DNA of 64,000 nt, taken from the NCBI GenBank assembly GCA_029547805.1, contig JAKPOP010000018.1:1-64000 (forward strand), read 5' to 3'. Positions 52,466 through 60,361 of the stretch are shown here, one piece after another; within the stretch, counting starts at the first letter, position 1; the number at the start of each line of letters is the position of its first letter. Position numbers and translations under genes: made by a program. This stretch comes from Deltaproteobacteria bacterium. GTDB lineage: Bacteria > Myxococcota_A > UBA9042 > DTJE01. The notes under the pieces were generated by a model that did no database searches, was not told where the DNA came from, and saw nothing but the letters and a program-made list of their open reading frames with translations.

Positions 52466-53139
52466 GGGAGGCCTGGCGCAGTTTCCGGGCGCTCGTGGGC
52501 AAGGACCTCCGGGTCGAGTTCCGGACCCGGGACGTCCTCTACACCACCGGCCTCTTCGCGTTGATGCTGGTGGTCATCTTTTCCTTCGCCTTCCTCTCCG
52601 ACCCCTCCAAGGCCCGGGACTACGGCCCCGGGATCATCTGGGTGACGGTGCTGCTGGCCACGACCGTGGGACAGAACCGGCTCTTCGACCGGGAGCGGGA
52701 AAACGACTGCCTCTGGGCGCTGCTCCTCTCCCCGGTCTCCCCCGAGGTCCTCTTCCTGGCCAAGGTGACGGCCCAGTTGGCCTTTGCGCTGTTGATGCAG
52801 GTCCCGACCCTGGGCCTCATCGTGCTGTTCTTCGACCTGCGGGTCGTGGACCCCGCCTCCTTCTTCGGCGCCCTGCTGCTGGGCAACCTGGCCCTGGGGC
52901 TCGTGGGCACGCTCTTCTCGGCGATGCTGATGAACTCCCGCATGAAGGAGGTCCTGCTGCCCCTGGTGACCTATCCCCTGCTGGTCCCGGTGCTGATCGC
53001 CGGGGTCAAGGTCACGGCCCTGGCCCTGGGGGCCCCGGTCGCCGAGGACCCGGGAGGGTGGTTGAGGTTCCTCGTGGGCTTCGACATGATCTTCGGCGTC
53101 GTCACGGTGCTGCTGTTCGGACGCATGATCCGGGCCTGA
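52462..53139 (+). CDS. ccmB: Heme exporter subunit CcmB
   Basis: This 225-aa inner-membrane permease has six hydrophobic segments. The family features KDLRVEFRTRDVLYTTGLFALMLVVIF near the N-terminus and FDRERENDCLWALLLSP after the second helix are clear. With CcmA and CcmC it forms the complex that loads and releases heme on CcmE. It is coupled to ccmA by an ATGA overlap and lies 20 bases before ccmC. Confidence 0.93.
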   Translation: MREAWRSFRALVGKDLRVEFRTRDVLYTTGLFALMLVVIFSFAFLSDPSKARDYGPGIIWVTVLLATTVGQNRLFDRERENDCLWALLLSPVSPEVLFLAKVTAQLAFALLMQVPTLGLIVLFFDLRVVDPASFFGALLLGNLALGLVGTLFSAMLMNSRMKEVLLPLVTYPLLVPVLIAGVKVTALALGAPVAEDPGGWLRFLVGFDMIFGVVTVLLFGRMIRA

Positions 53140-53159
53140 GCCCCGGCGAGGGAGGAGGG

Positions 53160-53855
53160 ATGGAACGGGCGGGATACGGGTTGACGCTGGCGGCGATGGG
53201 GGCCGTGATGGCGGCCCTGTACCTGGTCTTTTTCGTGGCCCCGCTGGAGGCGACGCTGGGGATTTCCCAGAAGATCTTCTACTTCCACGTCGGATCCGCG
53301 ATCCACATGATGGTCGCCTTCGGGGTCTGCGCCCTGGCCGGGGTGACCTATCTGGTCTCGATCCGAGGGGCCCCGGGGGTGGCCGACTGGGCCGATGCGG
53401 TCGGGGTGGCCACGGCCGAGGTCGGGGTCATGCTGGGGGCCGTGGTGCTGGTCACCGGTCCCCTCTGGGCCCGGAAGGCCTGGGGGACCTGGTGGACCTG
53501 GGAGCCCCGCCTCACCCTGTCCCTGATGGTCTTCCTGCTCTTTCTGGCGTATCTTGCCCTCCGGTCCTTCGCCGGGGAGGACCGGTTCGCCCGAGCGGTG
53601 GGGTCGGGACTGGCGATCCTGGGCCTCCCGGCCATCTACCTGATCCACTATGCGGTGGAGCGGTGGGGCGGGGCCCATCCCCAGGTGATCTACAAGGGAG
53701 GGCTCCAGCAGCCGGAGATGCGCCTGGCCTTCGGGGTCAGCGTGCTGGCGGTCGGGTTGACGGCCTGGGCGCTGGTGGTTCTCCGGATGTCCCTGGAGCG
53801 GCAGCGGCGGGACCTGGACCGGCTGTTCCTGGAAGCGGACCGGCGGATGGGATGA
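53160..53855 (+). CDS. ccmC: Heme-handling protein CcmC
   Basis: This 231-aa six-helix membrane protein attaches heme to CcmE. The WWD motif is WGTWWTWEPRLTLSL near residue 115, and the flanking heme-ligand histidines sit in FYFHVGSAIHM and IHYAVERWGG. GGAGGAGG precedes the ATG. It is followed by a CcmD-like gene. In System I* it would load heme on the Cys of CcmE. Confidence 0.94.
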   Translation: MERAGYGLTLAAMGAVMAALYLVFFVAPLEATLGISQKIFYFHVGSAIHMMVAFGVCALAGVTYLVSIRGAPGVADWADAVGVATAEVGVMLGAVVLVTGPLWARKAWGTWWTWEPRLTLSLMVFLLFLAYLALRSFAGEDRFARAVGSGLAILGLPAIYLIHYAVERWGGAHPQVIYKGGLQQPEMRLAFGVSVLAVGLTAWALVVLRMSLERQRRDLDRLFLEADRRMG

Positions 53856-53866
53856 GGAGGCCGAGG

Positions 53867-54190
53867 ATGGGACGGAAGGGATGGGTCATGGCGGCGCTGG
53901 TCCTCCTGGGCCTGGCCCGGGGGAGCGTCGCTCAGGAGGCGGTGCCGGATGGGAAGGCCCCCCAGGCCGCCTGGACCGGTGACTGGAAGGCAGGCATCGA
54001 GGCCGGCGAGGCCCGGGAGACCCTGCCCGGGGAGACCTTCGTGGTGGCGGCCTACGGGGTCCTGTGGCTGATCCTGTTCCTGTTCGTGTTGCGGCTGCTG
54101 GGCCTGAACGCCGCGAACCGCCGGGAGATGGCCCAGTTGCGCGAGATGCTGGACCGGCACCTCCAGGACCGACCGCGGTCCGGGACGTGA
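53867..54190 (+). CDS. CcmD-like small membrane protein
   Basis: This 107-aa protein has an N-terminal signal-like helix (AALVLLGLARGSVAQ), a short periplasmic stretch, one membrane helix (FVVAAYGVLWLILFLFVLRLLG) and a cytoplasmic coiled tail. The AAYGVLWL start of the helix is typical of CcmD, which stabilises the CcmABC-CcmE complex, though here an extra exported segment precedes it. The start at 53867 is preferred (GAGGAGG upstream); an ATG at 53852 overlapping the ccmC stop is possible. It ends the ccm operon, 44 bases before topA. Confidence 0.7.
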   Translation: MGRKGWVMAALVLLGLARGSVAQEAVPDGKAPQAAWTGDWKAGIEAGEARETLPGETFVVAAYGVLWLILFLFVLRLLGLNAANRREMAQLREMLDRHLQDRPRSGT

Positions 54191-54234
54191 GGGCGGCGGA
54201 TGGACGACCCGGTGGGACCGAGAAGGGGGATTCC

Positions 54235-56553
54235 GTGGGAAAGCCGTTGATCGTGGTGGAGTCGCCGGCCAAGGCGGCCACCATCAAGAAGTACCTGCAA
54301 GGGGAGTACGATGTGGAGGCCTCGGCGGGCCACGTGAAGGACCTCCCGGAAGGGAGCCTCGGCGTGGACGTCCAGAAGGACTTCGAGCCCCAGTTCGTTG
54401 TGATGAAGGGCAAGAAGCGGATCCTGGACCACCTGCGGAAGATGGCCTCCCAGGCCCCGGCGGTCTACCTGGCTCCCGACCCGGACCGGGAAGGGGAGGC
54501 CATCGCGGCGCACATCGCCGAGGAGGTCCGGAAGGTCAGCCCACAGGTCCAGCGGGTGCTCTTCCACGAGATCACCCGGGAGGCGGTTCGAAAGGCCCTG
54601 GAGTCCCCGCGGGAGGTGGACGAGCGGATGGTCCACTCCCAGTTGGCCCGACGGATCCTGGATCGGCTGGTCGGCTACCAGATCTCACCGATCCTCTGGA
54701 AGAAGGTCCAGGGGGGGCTCTCGGCGGGCCGGGTCCAGTCGGTCGCGGTGCGCCTGGTGGTGGACCGGGAGCGGGAGATCGAGGCCTTCGTGCCCCGGGA
54801 GTACTGGGTGCTGACGGCGGACCTGGGACGCCTGCCTCCCCGGGAGGCCCAGGGATTCTCGGCGGTGCTCCGACGGATCGGCGGGAAGAAGGCCGAGGTC
54901 GCCGACCAGGGCGCTGCCGAGGACCTGATGGGGCGTCTTCGGCAGGCCCGCTGGGTCATTTCCCACATCGAACGCAAGGACCGGAAACGGGCCGCCCCGC
55001 CTCCCTACATCACCAGCACGCTCCAGCAGGATGCCTCCCGACTGCTCCGGTTCTCCCCGGCGCACACGATGGCGGTGGCCCAGCGGCTCTACGAGGGGGT
55101 GGACCTCGGGGACGAGGGACGGGTCGGCCTGATCACCTACATGCGGACCGACTCCGTGCGTCTTTCCCAGGAGGCCCTGCGGGAGACCCGGGACTTTCTC
55201 CGGGAGACCTTTGGCGATGCCTTCGTGCCTGCCCGGGCCAATCTCTTCCGGAACCGCCGCAGCGCCCAGGATGCCCACGAGGCGATCCGGCCGACCTCGG
55301 TCCTCCGGAGGCCCTCGGAGGTCCGGCGGTTCCTGGATCGGGACGAGGCCCGCCTCTACGGCCTGATCTGGGCCCGGGCGGTGGCTTGCCAGATGACCCC
55401 GGCGATCTACGACCAGACGGTCGTGGACGTGGAGGCAGGGCCCGCCGAGTTCCGGGCGACGGGGTCCGTGCTTCGGTTCGAGGGGTATCTGGCGGCCTGG
55501 CGGTTCGAGAAGGAGCCGGATCGGCCGGAGGAAGGCGCCGAGGAACCGGAGCCCGCCGAGGAGGACGAGGGGCCCGTCGGGGCGCTGCCGGCGGACCTCC
55601 AGGAGGGGGAGGACCTGCGGCTCGTGGACCTCCGGGGAGAGCAACGGTTCACGGAACCGCCCCCCCGGTTCAGCGAGGCCGCCCTGGTCCGGGAACTGGA
55701 GGAGCGGGGCATCGGGCGGCCGTCCACCTACGCGGCCATCGTCTCGACGATTCAGACCAAGGAATACGTGGTCAAGCACGAAGGCCGACTGCGTCCCACC
55801 GAACTGGGGCGGGTGGTGACCGACCTGCTGGTGCAGCACTTCCCGGGGATCGTGGACTATCAGTTCACGGCCCGGATGGAGGAGTCCCTGGACCGGATCG
55901 AGGAGGGGGACCTGGACCACCTGGTCCTTCTCCGGGAGTTCTGGTCGGACTTCGAGTCGCTGCTGAAGCGGGCCGTCCGGGAGATGCGCAGCGTGAAGGC
56001 CGACGCGATCCCGGCGGGGGTCGACTGCGACCGCTGCGGCAAGCCGATGCTGATCCGCTTTGGAAAGAACGGGACCTTCCTCGGATGCAGCGGCTATCCC
56101 GCCTGTCGGAACACCCGGGAGTTCATCCGGGACGGCAACGGGAAGGTCGCCCCGAAGGAGGTCGAGAGCCCCGGCCAGTGCCCGAAGTGCGGGAGGGACC
56201 TCCAGGTGCGGTCGGGGCGGTTCGGGCGCTTCGTGGCGTGCACCGGCTATCCCGAGTGCGACTACAAGCGGGCCTACACGATGGTCGAGCAGTGCCCTGT
56301 CGCGGGGTGCTCTGGACATCTGGTCGAGAAGCGGAGCCGCAAGGGGAAGGTCTTCTTCGGGTGTGACCGGTATCCCGAGTGCCGGTTCGTGACCTCCTAC
56401 CGGCCCCTGGGAGAGGCCTGTCCCCAGTGCGGGGCACCGACCCTGTTCCTGCGGTCGTTCCGGGGAGGACGAACGGTCCTGTGCCTGAGGGAGAACTGCG
56501 GCTGGTCCCGGCGGGAGCGGGCCCAGGGGGCCGCCGCGGAGGAGGCCCGGTGA
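54235..56553 (+). CDS. topA: DNA topoisomerase I
   Basis: This 772-aa type IA topoisomerase relaxes negative supercoils. The GTG start at 54235 gives VGKPLIVVESPAKAATI, the TOPRIM start. Metal-binding PDPDREGEAIA, RVQSVAVRL and the active-site Tyr302 (ITYMRTDS) are intact. Four C-terminal zinc ribbons are seen from about residue 595 (CDRC...CSGYPAC, CPKC...CTGYPEC, CPVAGC...CDRYPEC, CPQC...CLRENC). An acidic insert (about 425-445) is unusual but harmless-looking. The stop overlaps the adenosyltransferase start. Confidence 0.97.
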   Translation: MGKPLIVVESPAKAATIKKYLQGEYDVEASAGHVKDLPEGSLGVDVQKDFEPQFVVMKGKKRILDHLRKMASQAPAVYLAPDPDREGEAIAAHIAEEVRKVSPQVQRVLFHEITREAVRKALESPREVDERMVHSQLARRILDRLVGYQISPILWKKVQGGLSAGRVQSVAVRLVVDREREIEAFVPREYWVLTADLGRLPPREAQGFSAVLRRIGGKKAEVADQGAAEDLMGRLRQARWVISHIERKDRKRAAPPPYITSTLQQDASRLLRFSPAHTMAVAQRLYEGVDLGDEGRVGLITYMRTDSVRLSQEALRETRDFLRETFGDAFVPARANLFRNRRSAQDAHEAIRPTSVLRRPSEVRRFLDRDEARLYGLIWARAVACQMTPAIYDQTVVDVEAGPAEFRATGSVLRFEGYLAAWRFEKEPDRPEEGAEEPEPAEEDEGPVGALPADLQEGEDLRLVDLRGEQRFTEPPPRFSEAALVRELEERGIGRPSTYAAIVSTIQTKEYVVKHEGRLRPTELGRVVTDLLVQHFPGIVDYQFTARMEESLDRIEEGDLDHLVLLREFWSDFESLLKRAVREMRSVKADAIPAGVDCDRCGKPMLIRFGKNGTFLGCSGYPACRNTREFIRDGNGKVAPKEVESPGQCPKCGRDLQVRSGRFGRFVACTGYPECDYKRAYTMVEQCPVAGCSGHLVEKRSRKGKVFFGCDRYPECRFVTSYRPLGEACPQCGAPTLFLRSFRGGRTVLCLRENCGWSRRERAQGAAAEEAR

Positions 56554-57104
56554 AGATCTACACCCGGGGTGGGGACGGGGGCGAGACCTCGCTGCTGGCC
56601 GGGGGGCGGGTGCCGAAGGACGACCCCCGGGTGGAGGCCTATGGGACCGTCGATGAGGCCAATGCCTGCATCGGAGTGGCCCGGGCCGCGGTGCTGGACA
56701 TCGGGAGACCGGGCGAGGACCGCGACCTGCTGCTGCACGCCCTGGACCGGGTGCAGGACGGACTCATGCGCCTCTGCTCGGACCTTGCCTCGGGGGGGAT
56801 GCACCCGGTCCAGGTATCCGACACGGAGGTCGAGGCCCTCGAGGGATTGATCGACCAGGCATCCCATCGCCTTCCGGGGCTGGGGCATTTCCTGGTGCCT
56901 GGGGCGAGCCGGGCCGAGGCGGCGCTGCACGTGGCCCGGACGGTGGTTCGCCGGGCCGAGCGGCGGGTCGTGCACCTGGGGGAGCGGTTCGGACCCTCCC
57001 CGGTGCGCATCCGGTTCCTGAATCGGGTGTCGGACCTCCTGTTCGTGCTGGCGCGTCTGGCGCTGGCCGTCGAGGGGATCCCGGAGCGTCCCTGGCGCCC
57101 CTGA
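56550..57104 (+). CDS. PduO-type cob(I)alamin adenosyltransferase
   Basis: This 184-aa cytoplasmic enzyme transfers the adenosyl group of ATP to cob(I)alamin, making coenzyme B12. The ATP-binding N-terminus (MKIYTRGGDGGETSLLAGGRV, VEAYGTVDEANACIG) and the C-terminal VVRRAERRVVHL/LNRVSDLLFVLAR signatures are typical of PduO/MMAB proteins. The GTG start overlaps the topA stop by four bases, and GGAGG precedes it. It converges with the YeeE-rhodanese gene with one base between stops. Confidence 0.93.
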   Translation: MKIYTRGGDGGETSLLAGGRVPKDDPRVEAYGTVDEANACIGVARAAVLDIGRPGEDRDLLLHALDRVQDGLMRLCSDLASGGMHPVQVSDTEVEALEGLIDQASHRLPGLGHFLVPGASRAEAALHVARTVVRRAERRVVHLGERFGPSPVRIRFLNRVSDLLFVLARLALAVEGIPERPWRP

Positions 57105-57105
57105 C

Positions 57106-58287
57106 TCAGCACCCGCCGCCCTTCCGAACCACCGGCTGGGTCGCCGGGACGGCCCGAGGGACCGCCACGGGCGTCGGCGCGGCCTGGGATCCGGTGAAGT
57201 GGCCGTGAAGCGCCGCCCGGACCCGGTACAGCCGGATCTCCTCCGGTCCTGGACTGTCGGACAGCCGGGGTTCCTCCAGGATTTCCCGGGCGAAGGCCCC
57301 GTATCCCCCCTGGAGCACCAGCACCGGTCCCGGCCTTCCAGCCAGGGAGTCCGGGAGGGCCTGGGGGGTCTCGTCACCGTAGAGAACCAGCGTCCGGTTG
57401 CTCGGCAGATTCTGCAGGGCGTTCCATGTCGGATCGTCGTCGGCGGCACAGAGGGCCCCGGGAATCCGGGCCCCCCGGCAGGTCCCGGGGTCCCGAAGGT
57501 CCACGACGGTCATGGAGGCCGGGTCTTCCACCAGCCGGGTCGCCAGATCCAGCGGGGAGATGGCCTCCGCGACGGGCATCGCCGGGACCGGGGTCCGGGC
57601 AGGCGGTACCGCCATGAGGCCCAGGCCCGCCACCGCGGCGACTCCCAGTCCCAGGAAGACCCGGTTCCGGACTCGGGGGTCGGCCGGCGGGGGGGAGTCG
57701 TTGCCACGACGGGCCATCGCCTTCTCCACCCACTCGCCGAACAGGAAGGCGCCGAAGGCCATCGCCAGCACCGCTGCGGTCACCACCGCCTGGGGAAGTC
57801 CCAGCAGGTCCGGAAGCCGGACCACGCCCATGGACCCGGCGACATAGAGCCCTTCGATCCAGGGGTAGATCATTCCAAAGACCAGAGACCCGGCCAGCAC
57901 GCCCAGGATCGTGAAGAGGCCGTCGAGGTGTCCCGAGACCGTGGAGACCCAGGCGGTTCCCGGGCAGTAGCCACTGATGATGAACCCGATGCCCAGCAGC
58001 AGTCCTCCCACCGCCTGGGCCCAGAGGAAGGTCGGAGGCACCTCGACCCGGGAGAGGTCCAGCCACCCGATGCCCGAGAGCACGGTCATGCCGACCATCG
58101 CCGTGACGATGGCCCCGAACATCACCTTCAGGACCCGGAAGTCGGTGCCGTAGAACTGGGCCGCCAGGTTCTCGGCCCGGCCAAAGCCGGCTCCCTCCAG
58201 CGAGAGGCCGAACCCGATCCCCAGGAGGGTTCCCAGGACCATCCAGGACGACTCGCCCAGTACGTCGGGGTAGAGGGGGAAGATCAT
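57106..58287 (-). CDS. YeeE/YedE sulfur transporter fused to a Cys-less rhodanese-like domain
   Basis: This 393-aa inner-membrane protein has a YeeE/YedE domain (residues about 1-200) with GGLLLGIGFIISGYCPGTAW, whose Cys corresponds to the substrate-conducting Cys of thiosulfate importers. A rhodanese-like domain (about 245-350; VVDLRDPGTCRGARIPGALC) follows. Where rhodanese carries its catalytic Cys, this protein has LYGDETPQ, so normal sulfurtransfer is unlikely. The C-terminus ends VVRKGGGC, a terminal Cys that might accept sulfur. The ATG at 58287 overlaps the upstream YeeE stop (ATGA), and GGAGG lies eight bases before it. Confidence 0.85.
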   Translation of the reverse strand: MIFPLYPDVLGESSWMVLGTLLGIGFGLSLEGAGFGRAENLAAQFYGTDFRVLKVMFGAIVTAMVGMTVLSGIGWLDLSRVEVPPTFLWAQAVGGLLLGIGFIISGYCPGTAWVSTVSGHLDGLFTILGVLAGSLVFGMIYPWIEGLYVAGSMGVVRLPDLLGLPQAVVTAAVLAMAFGAFLFGEWVEKAMARRGNDSPPPADPRVRNRVFLGLGVAAVAGLGLMAVPPARTPVPAMPVAEAISPLDLATRLVEDPASMTVVDLRDPGTCRGARIPGALCAADDDPTWNALQNLPSNRTLVLYGDETPQALPDSLAGRPGPVLVLQGGYGAFAREILEEPRLSDSPGPEEIRLYRVRAALHGHFTGSQAAPTPVAVPRAVPATQPVVRKGGGC

Positions 58288-58799
58288 CGCCATGCCCTCC
58301 GCAGCAGGGGTGCGAGGAGGTAGCCGCCACCGAAGACCGCCATCATGAAGACCCAGGACCCCAGCGACAGCAGGGACCCGCCGGTGAGGGCCTGACCGGA
58401 GGTGCATCCCCGGGCCAGGCGCGCCGCAAAGCCCATGATCAGGCCCCCCAGGAATGCCAGGGCCAGGCGCTTCGCCCGGGAGGTCATCCGGGGCCCCATC
58501 CGCGTCGTGAACCGGGCCCGTCCGCCCAGCCAGGCCCCCAGCCCGCCGCCGATCAGGACCCCCAGCACCTCGAAGACCAGCCAGTCCTTCCAGGGGTTCT
58601 TGCCGGGACCGACGTACTCTCCGAAGTAGGGATTGGCTTCCGTGGCCTTCGGGGCGATGGCGTGGGCGACGGCGATGGCCGTTCGATTCGCGGCCCCCGA
58701 GGCCCCGAGGCCATTGCCGGCCAGGACGAAGGCCGCCAGGAGCACGAGGCCCAGCACGACCCCGGCCAGATAGGGATTCCAGAAAGGTCGTTCGTTCAT
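58284..58799 (-). CDS. YeeE/YedE family sulfur transporter
   Basis: This 171-aa inner-membrane protein has four or five hydrophobic segments and the canonical signature ARLARGCTSGQALTGGSLLSLGSWVFM near residue 120. Family members import thiosulfate or related sulfur compounds. An extra polar loop (about 48-68) follows the first helix. Together with the next gene it probably forms a two-subunit unit, as each supplies one signature Cys. It follows the NrfD gene by 13 bases. Confidence 0.9.
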   Translation of the reverse strand: MNERPFWNPYLAGVVLGLVLLAAFVLAGNGLGASGAANRTAIAVAHAIAPKATEANPYFGEYVGPGKNPWKDWLVFEVLGVLIGGGLGAWLGGRARFTTRMGPRMTSRAKRLALAFLGGLIMGFAARLARGCTSGQALTGGSLLSLGSWVFMMAVFGGGYLLAPLLRRAWR

Positions 58800-58812
58800 C
58801 GTCGCCTCCTGC

Positions 58813-59784
58813 TCACAGGGCCCGGAAACCCGTCGCCTGTCCTGCCGAGACCAGGATCACCCGCAACGCGATGCCTCCGAAGAGGACCAGGATCGGGGCC
58901 AGCGGCGTGTGGGGCAGGCCCCGGAACCGCTCCAGCAGCACCACCGCCAGGGGCACCAGGAGGCCCCCAATCACCACCAGGGACCAGAAGGACGCCCCGT
59001 GGGCCCCGACGGTCAGTTCCCGGAGGGCCAGCAGGCCCGACTGGCCGCTCGTGGCGAACTGCAGGAGCAGGAGGGCCAGCAGGGTCACCTCCACCCCCAT
59101 GGCCACCCCGTCCCATCCTGCCAGTTGGTGCCGCTCCCTCGGGGTCGGGTGGAGCAGGAGCAGCAGGGCCGCCCCCGTGGAGAGCCCCGAGACCAGGAAC
59201 AGGGGACCCAACAGCCCGCTGTTCCAGGCGGGCCGGGAGGCCATCGATCCCAGCAGGATCCCGGTATAGACCCCGAGGGCGATGCCGACGGCCATGGAGG
59301 CCCCCAGCCAGGGGCGCCGCCCCGAATCGGCCCATCCGACCAGTCGACCGAAGACTCCGTCCAGGTGGACCCTCTGGAGCGCGGTCCCGACGAGGGCCCG
59401 TTCCTCCGGCGAGGTCCCCCCAAGGCCCGCCATTCCTGCGATGGGGTACACCAGCACCAGGATCCAGGACCCCCAGGACATCGGCGAGGAGGGCTTGAAG
59501 GCCAGGTAGAAGCGCCAGACGTGGACCTTGTAGGCCAGGTCCAGGAAGAGGGCCCCCATGCCCAGCGTCAAGGCCACGATGGCCAGCCATGGGCCCCAGC
59601 GGAGGGCCTGGGACTCGGGGCGACGTCCACTCGCGATCTCGATCCAGGCAGACCAGATCAGCAGGCCGGCGGCCAGTCCTCCCAGGAAGAGGTAGACCGG
59701 CACCTCCCAGCCCCAGACGTGCAGCCCCGGGTCGATACCCGCATTGTGCCGCCCCGAAACGACCTCCAGCATCCCCCCGTTCAT
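58813..59784 (-). CDS. NrfD/PsrC-type membrane quinone-reactive subunit
   Basis: This 323-aa polytopic membrane protein of about eight to nine helices exchanges electrons and protons between the quinone pool and the iron-sulfur subunit. The N-terminal GWEVPVYLFLGGLAAG and the helix with FLDLAYKVHVWRFYLAFKPSSPMSWGSWIL are typical of PsrC/NrfD. GGGAGGAAGG precedes the ATG at 59784. It lies after the ferredoxin gene and before the two YeeE genes. It is the membrane anchor of the molybdoenzyme complex. Confidence 0.92.
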   Translation of the reverse strand: MNGGMLEVVSGRHNAGIDPGLHVWGWEVPVYLFLGGLAAGLLIWSAWIEIASGRRPESQALRWGPWLAIVALTLGMGALFLDLAYKVHVWRFYLAFKPSSPMSWGSWILVLVYPIAGMAGLGGTSPEERALVGTALQRVHLDGVFGRLVGWADSGRRPWLGASMAVGIALGVYTGILLGSMASRPAWNSGLLGPLFLVSGLSTGAALLLLLHPTPRERHQLAGWDGVAMGVEVTLLALLLLQFATSGQSGLLALRELTVGAHGASFWSLVVIGGLLVPLAVVLLERFRGLPHTPLAPILVLFGGIALRVILVSAGQATGFRAL

Positions 59785-59821
59785 CGTCCTTCCTCCCGTG
59801 AGGCGGAAGCCCCGCAACCCC

Positions 59822-60361
59822 TCATTTCAGGAAATAGACATTCGGTTCGCATCCCGTCTCTGGATGGAGCACCTTCCAGGTCCGGGTGGCCAACAGGCGG
59901 CTCACCTCGCTGTCCGGGTCCGACAGGTCGCCGAAGTGCAGGCACTCCGTCGGGCAGACCTCCACGCAGGCCGGCTGGCGCCCCTCCTGGACCCGGTGCA
60001 GGCAGAAGGTGCACTTGTCCACGTGGCCCTCGGGGTGCACGTACCGGCTGTCGTAGGGGCAGGCGGCGATGCAGGCCTTGCAGCCGGTGCACTTGTGGTG
60101 GGTGACCAGCACCACGCCCCCCTCGGCGACGTGGCTGGCCCCCGTGGGGCAGGCCGAGACGCAGGGAGGGTGGCCGCAGTGGTTGCACCGCTCGCTTCGG
60201 TTCTCGGCCGAGAGGTTCGGGAAGCGCCCCCGGACCTCCTCGACGAGCCAGTCCCGGCAGAATCCGTCGGGGACCTGGTTCTCGGCCTTGCAGGCCAGGA
60301 CGCAGGCCTTGCAGGCAACGCAGCGCCTCGTGTCCACGACCATGGCATATCGTGGTGTCAT
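59822..60361 (-). CDS. Four-cluster 4Fe-4S ferredoxin subunit (PsrB/DmsB-type)
   Basis: This 179-aa electron-transfer subunit has four Cys motifs matching four 4Fe-4S clusters: CVACKACVLAC, CNHCGHPPCVSAC, CTGCKACIAAC and CTFCLHR...CVEVCPTEC. It has no signal peptide; such subunits are carried across by the Tat signal of the molybdenum subunit. The ATG overlaps the stop of the molybdoenzyme gene by four bases. It links the catalytic subunit to NrfD. Confidence 0.94.
   Translation of the reverse strand: MTPRYAMVVDTRRCVACKACVLACKAENQVPDGFCRDWLVEEVRGRFPNLSAENRSERCNHCGHPPCVSACPTGASHVAEGGVVLVTHHKCTGCKACIAACPYDSRYVHPEGHVDKCTFCLHRVQEGRQPACVEVCPTECLHFGDLSDPDSEVSRLLATRTWKVLHPETGCEPNVYFLK

Noticed and set aside
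57256-57580. Active rhodanese sulfurtransferase
   Set aside because: The fold is present but the catalytic Cys is replaced, so a normal rhodanese activity is not claimed.
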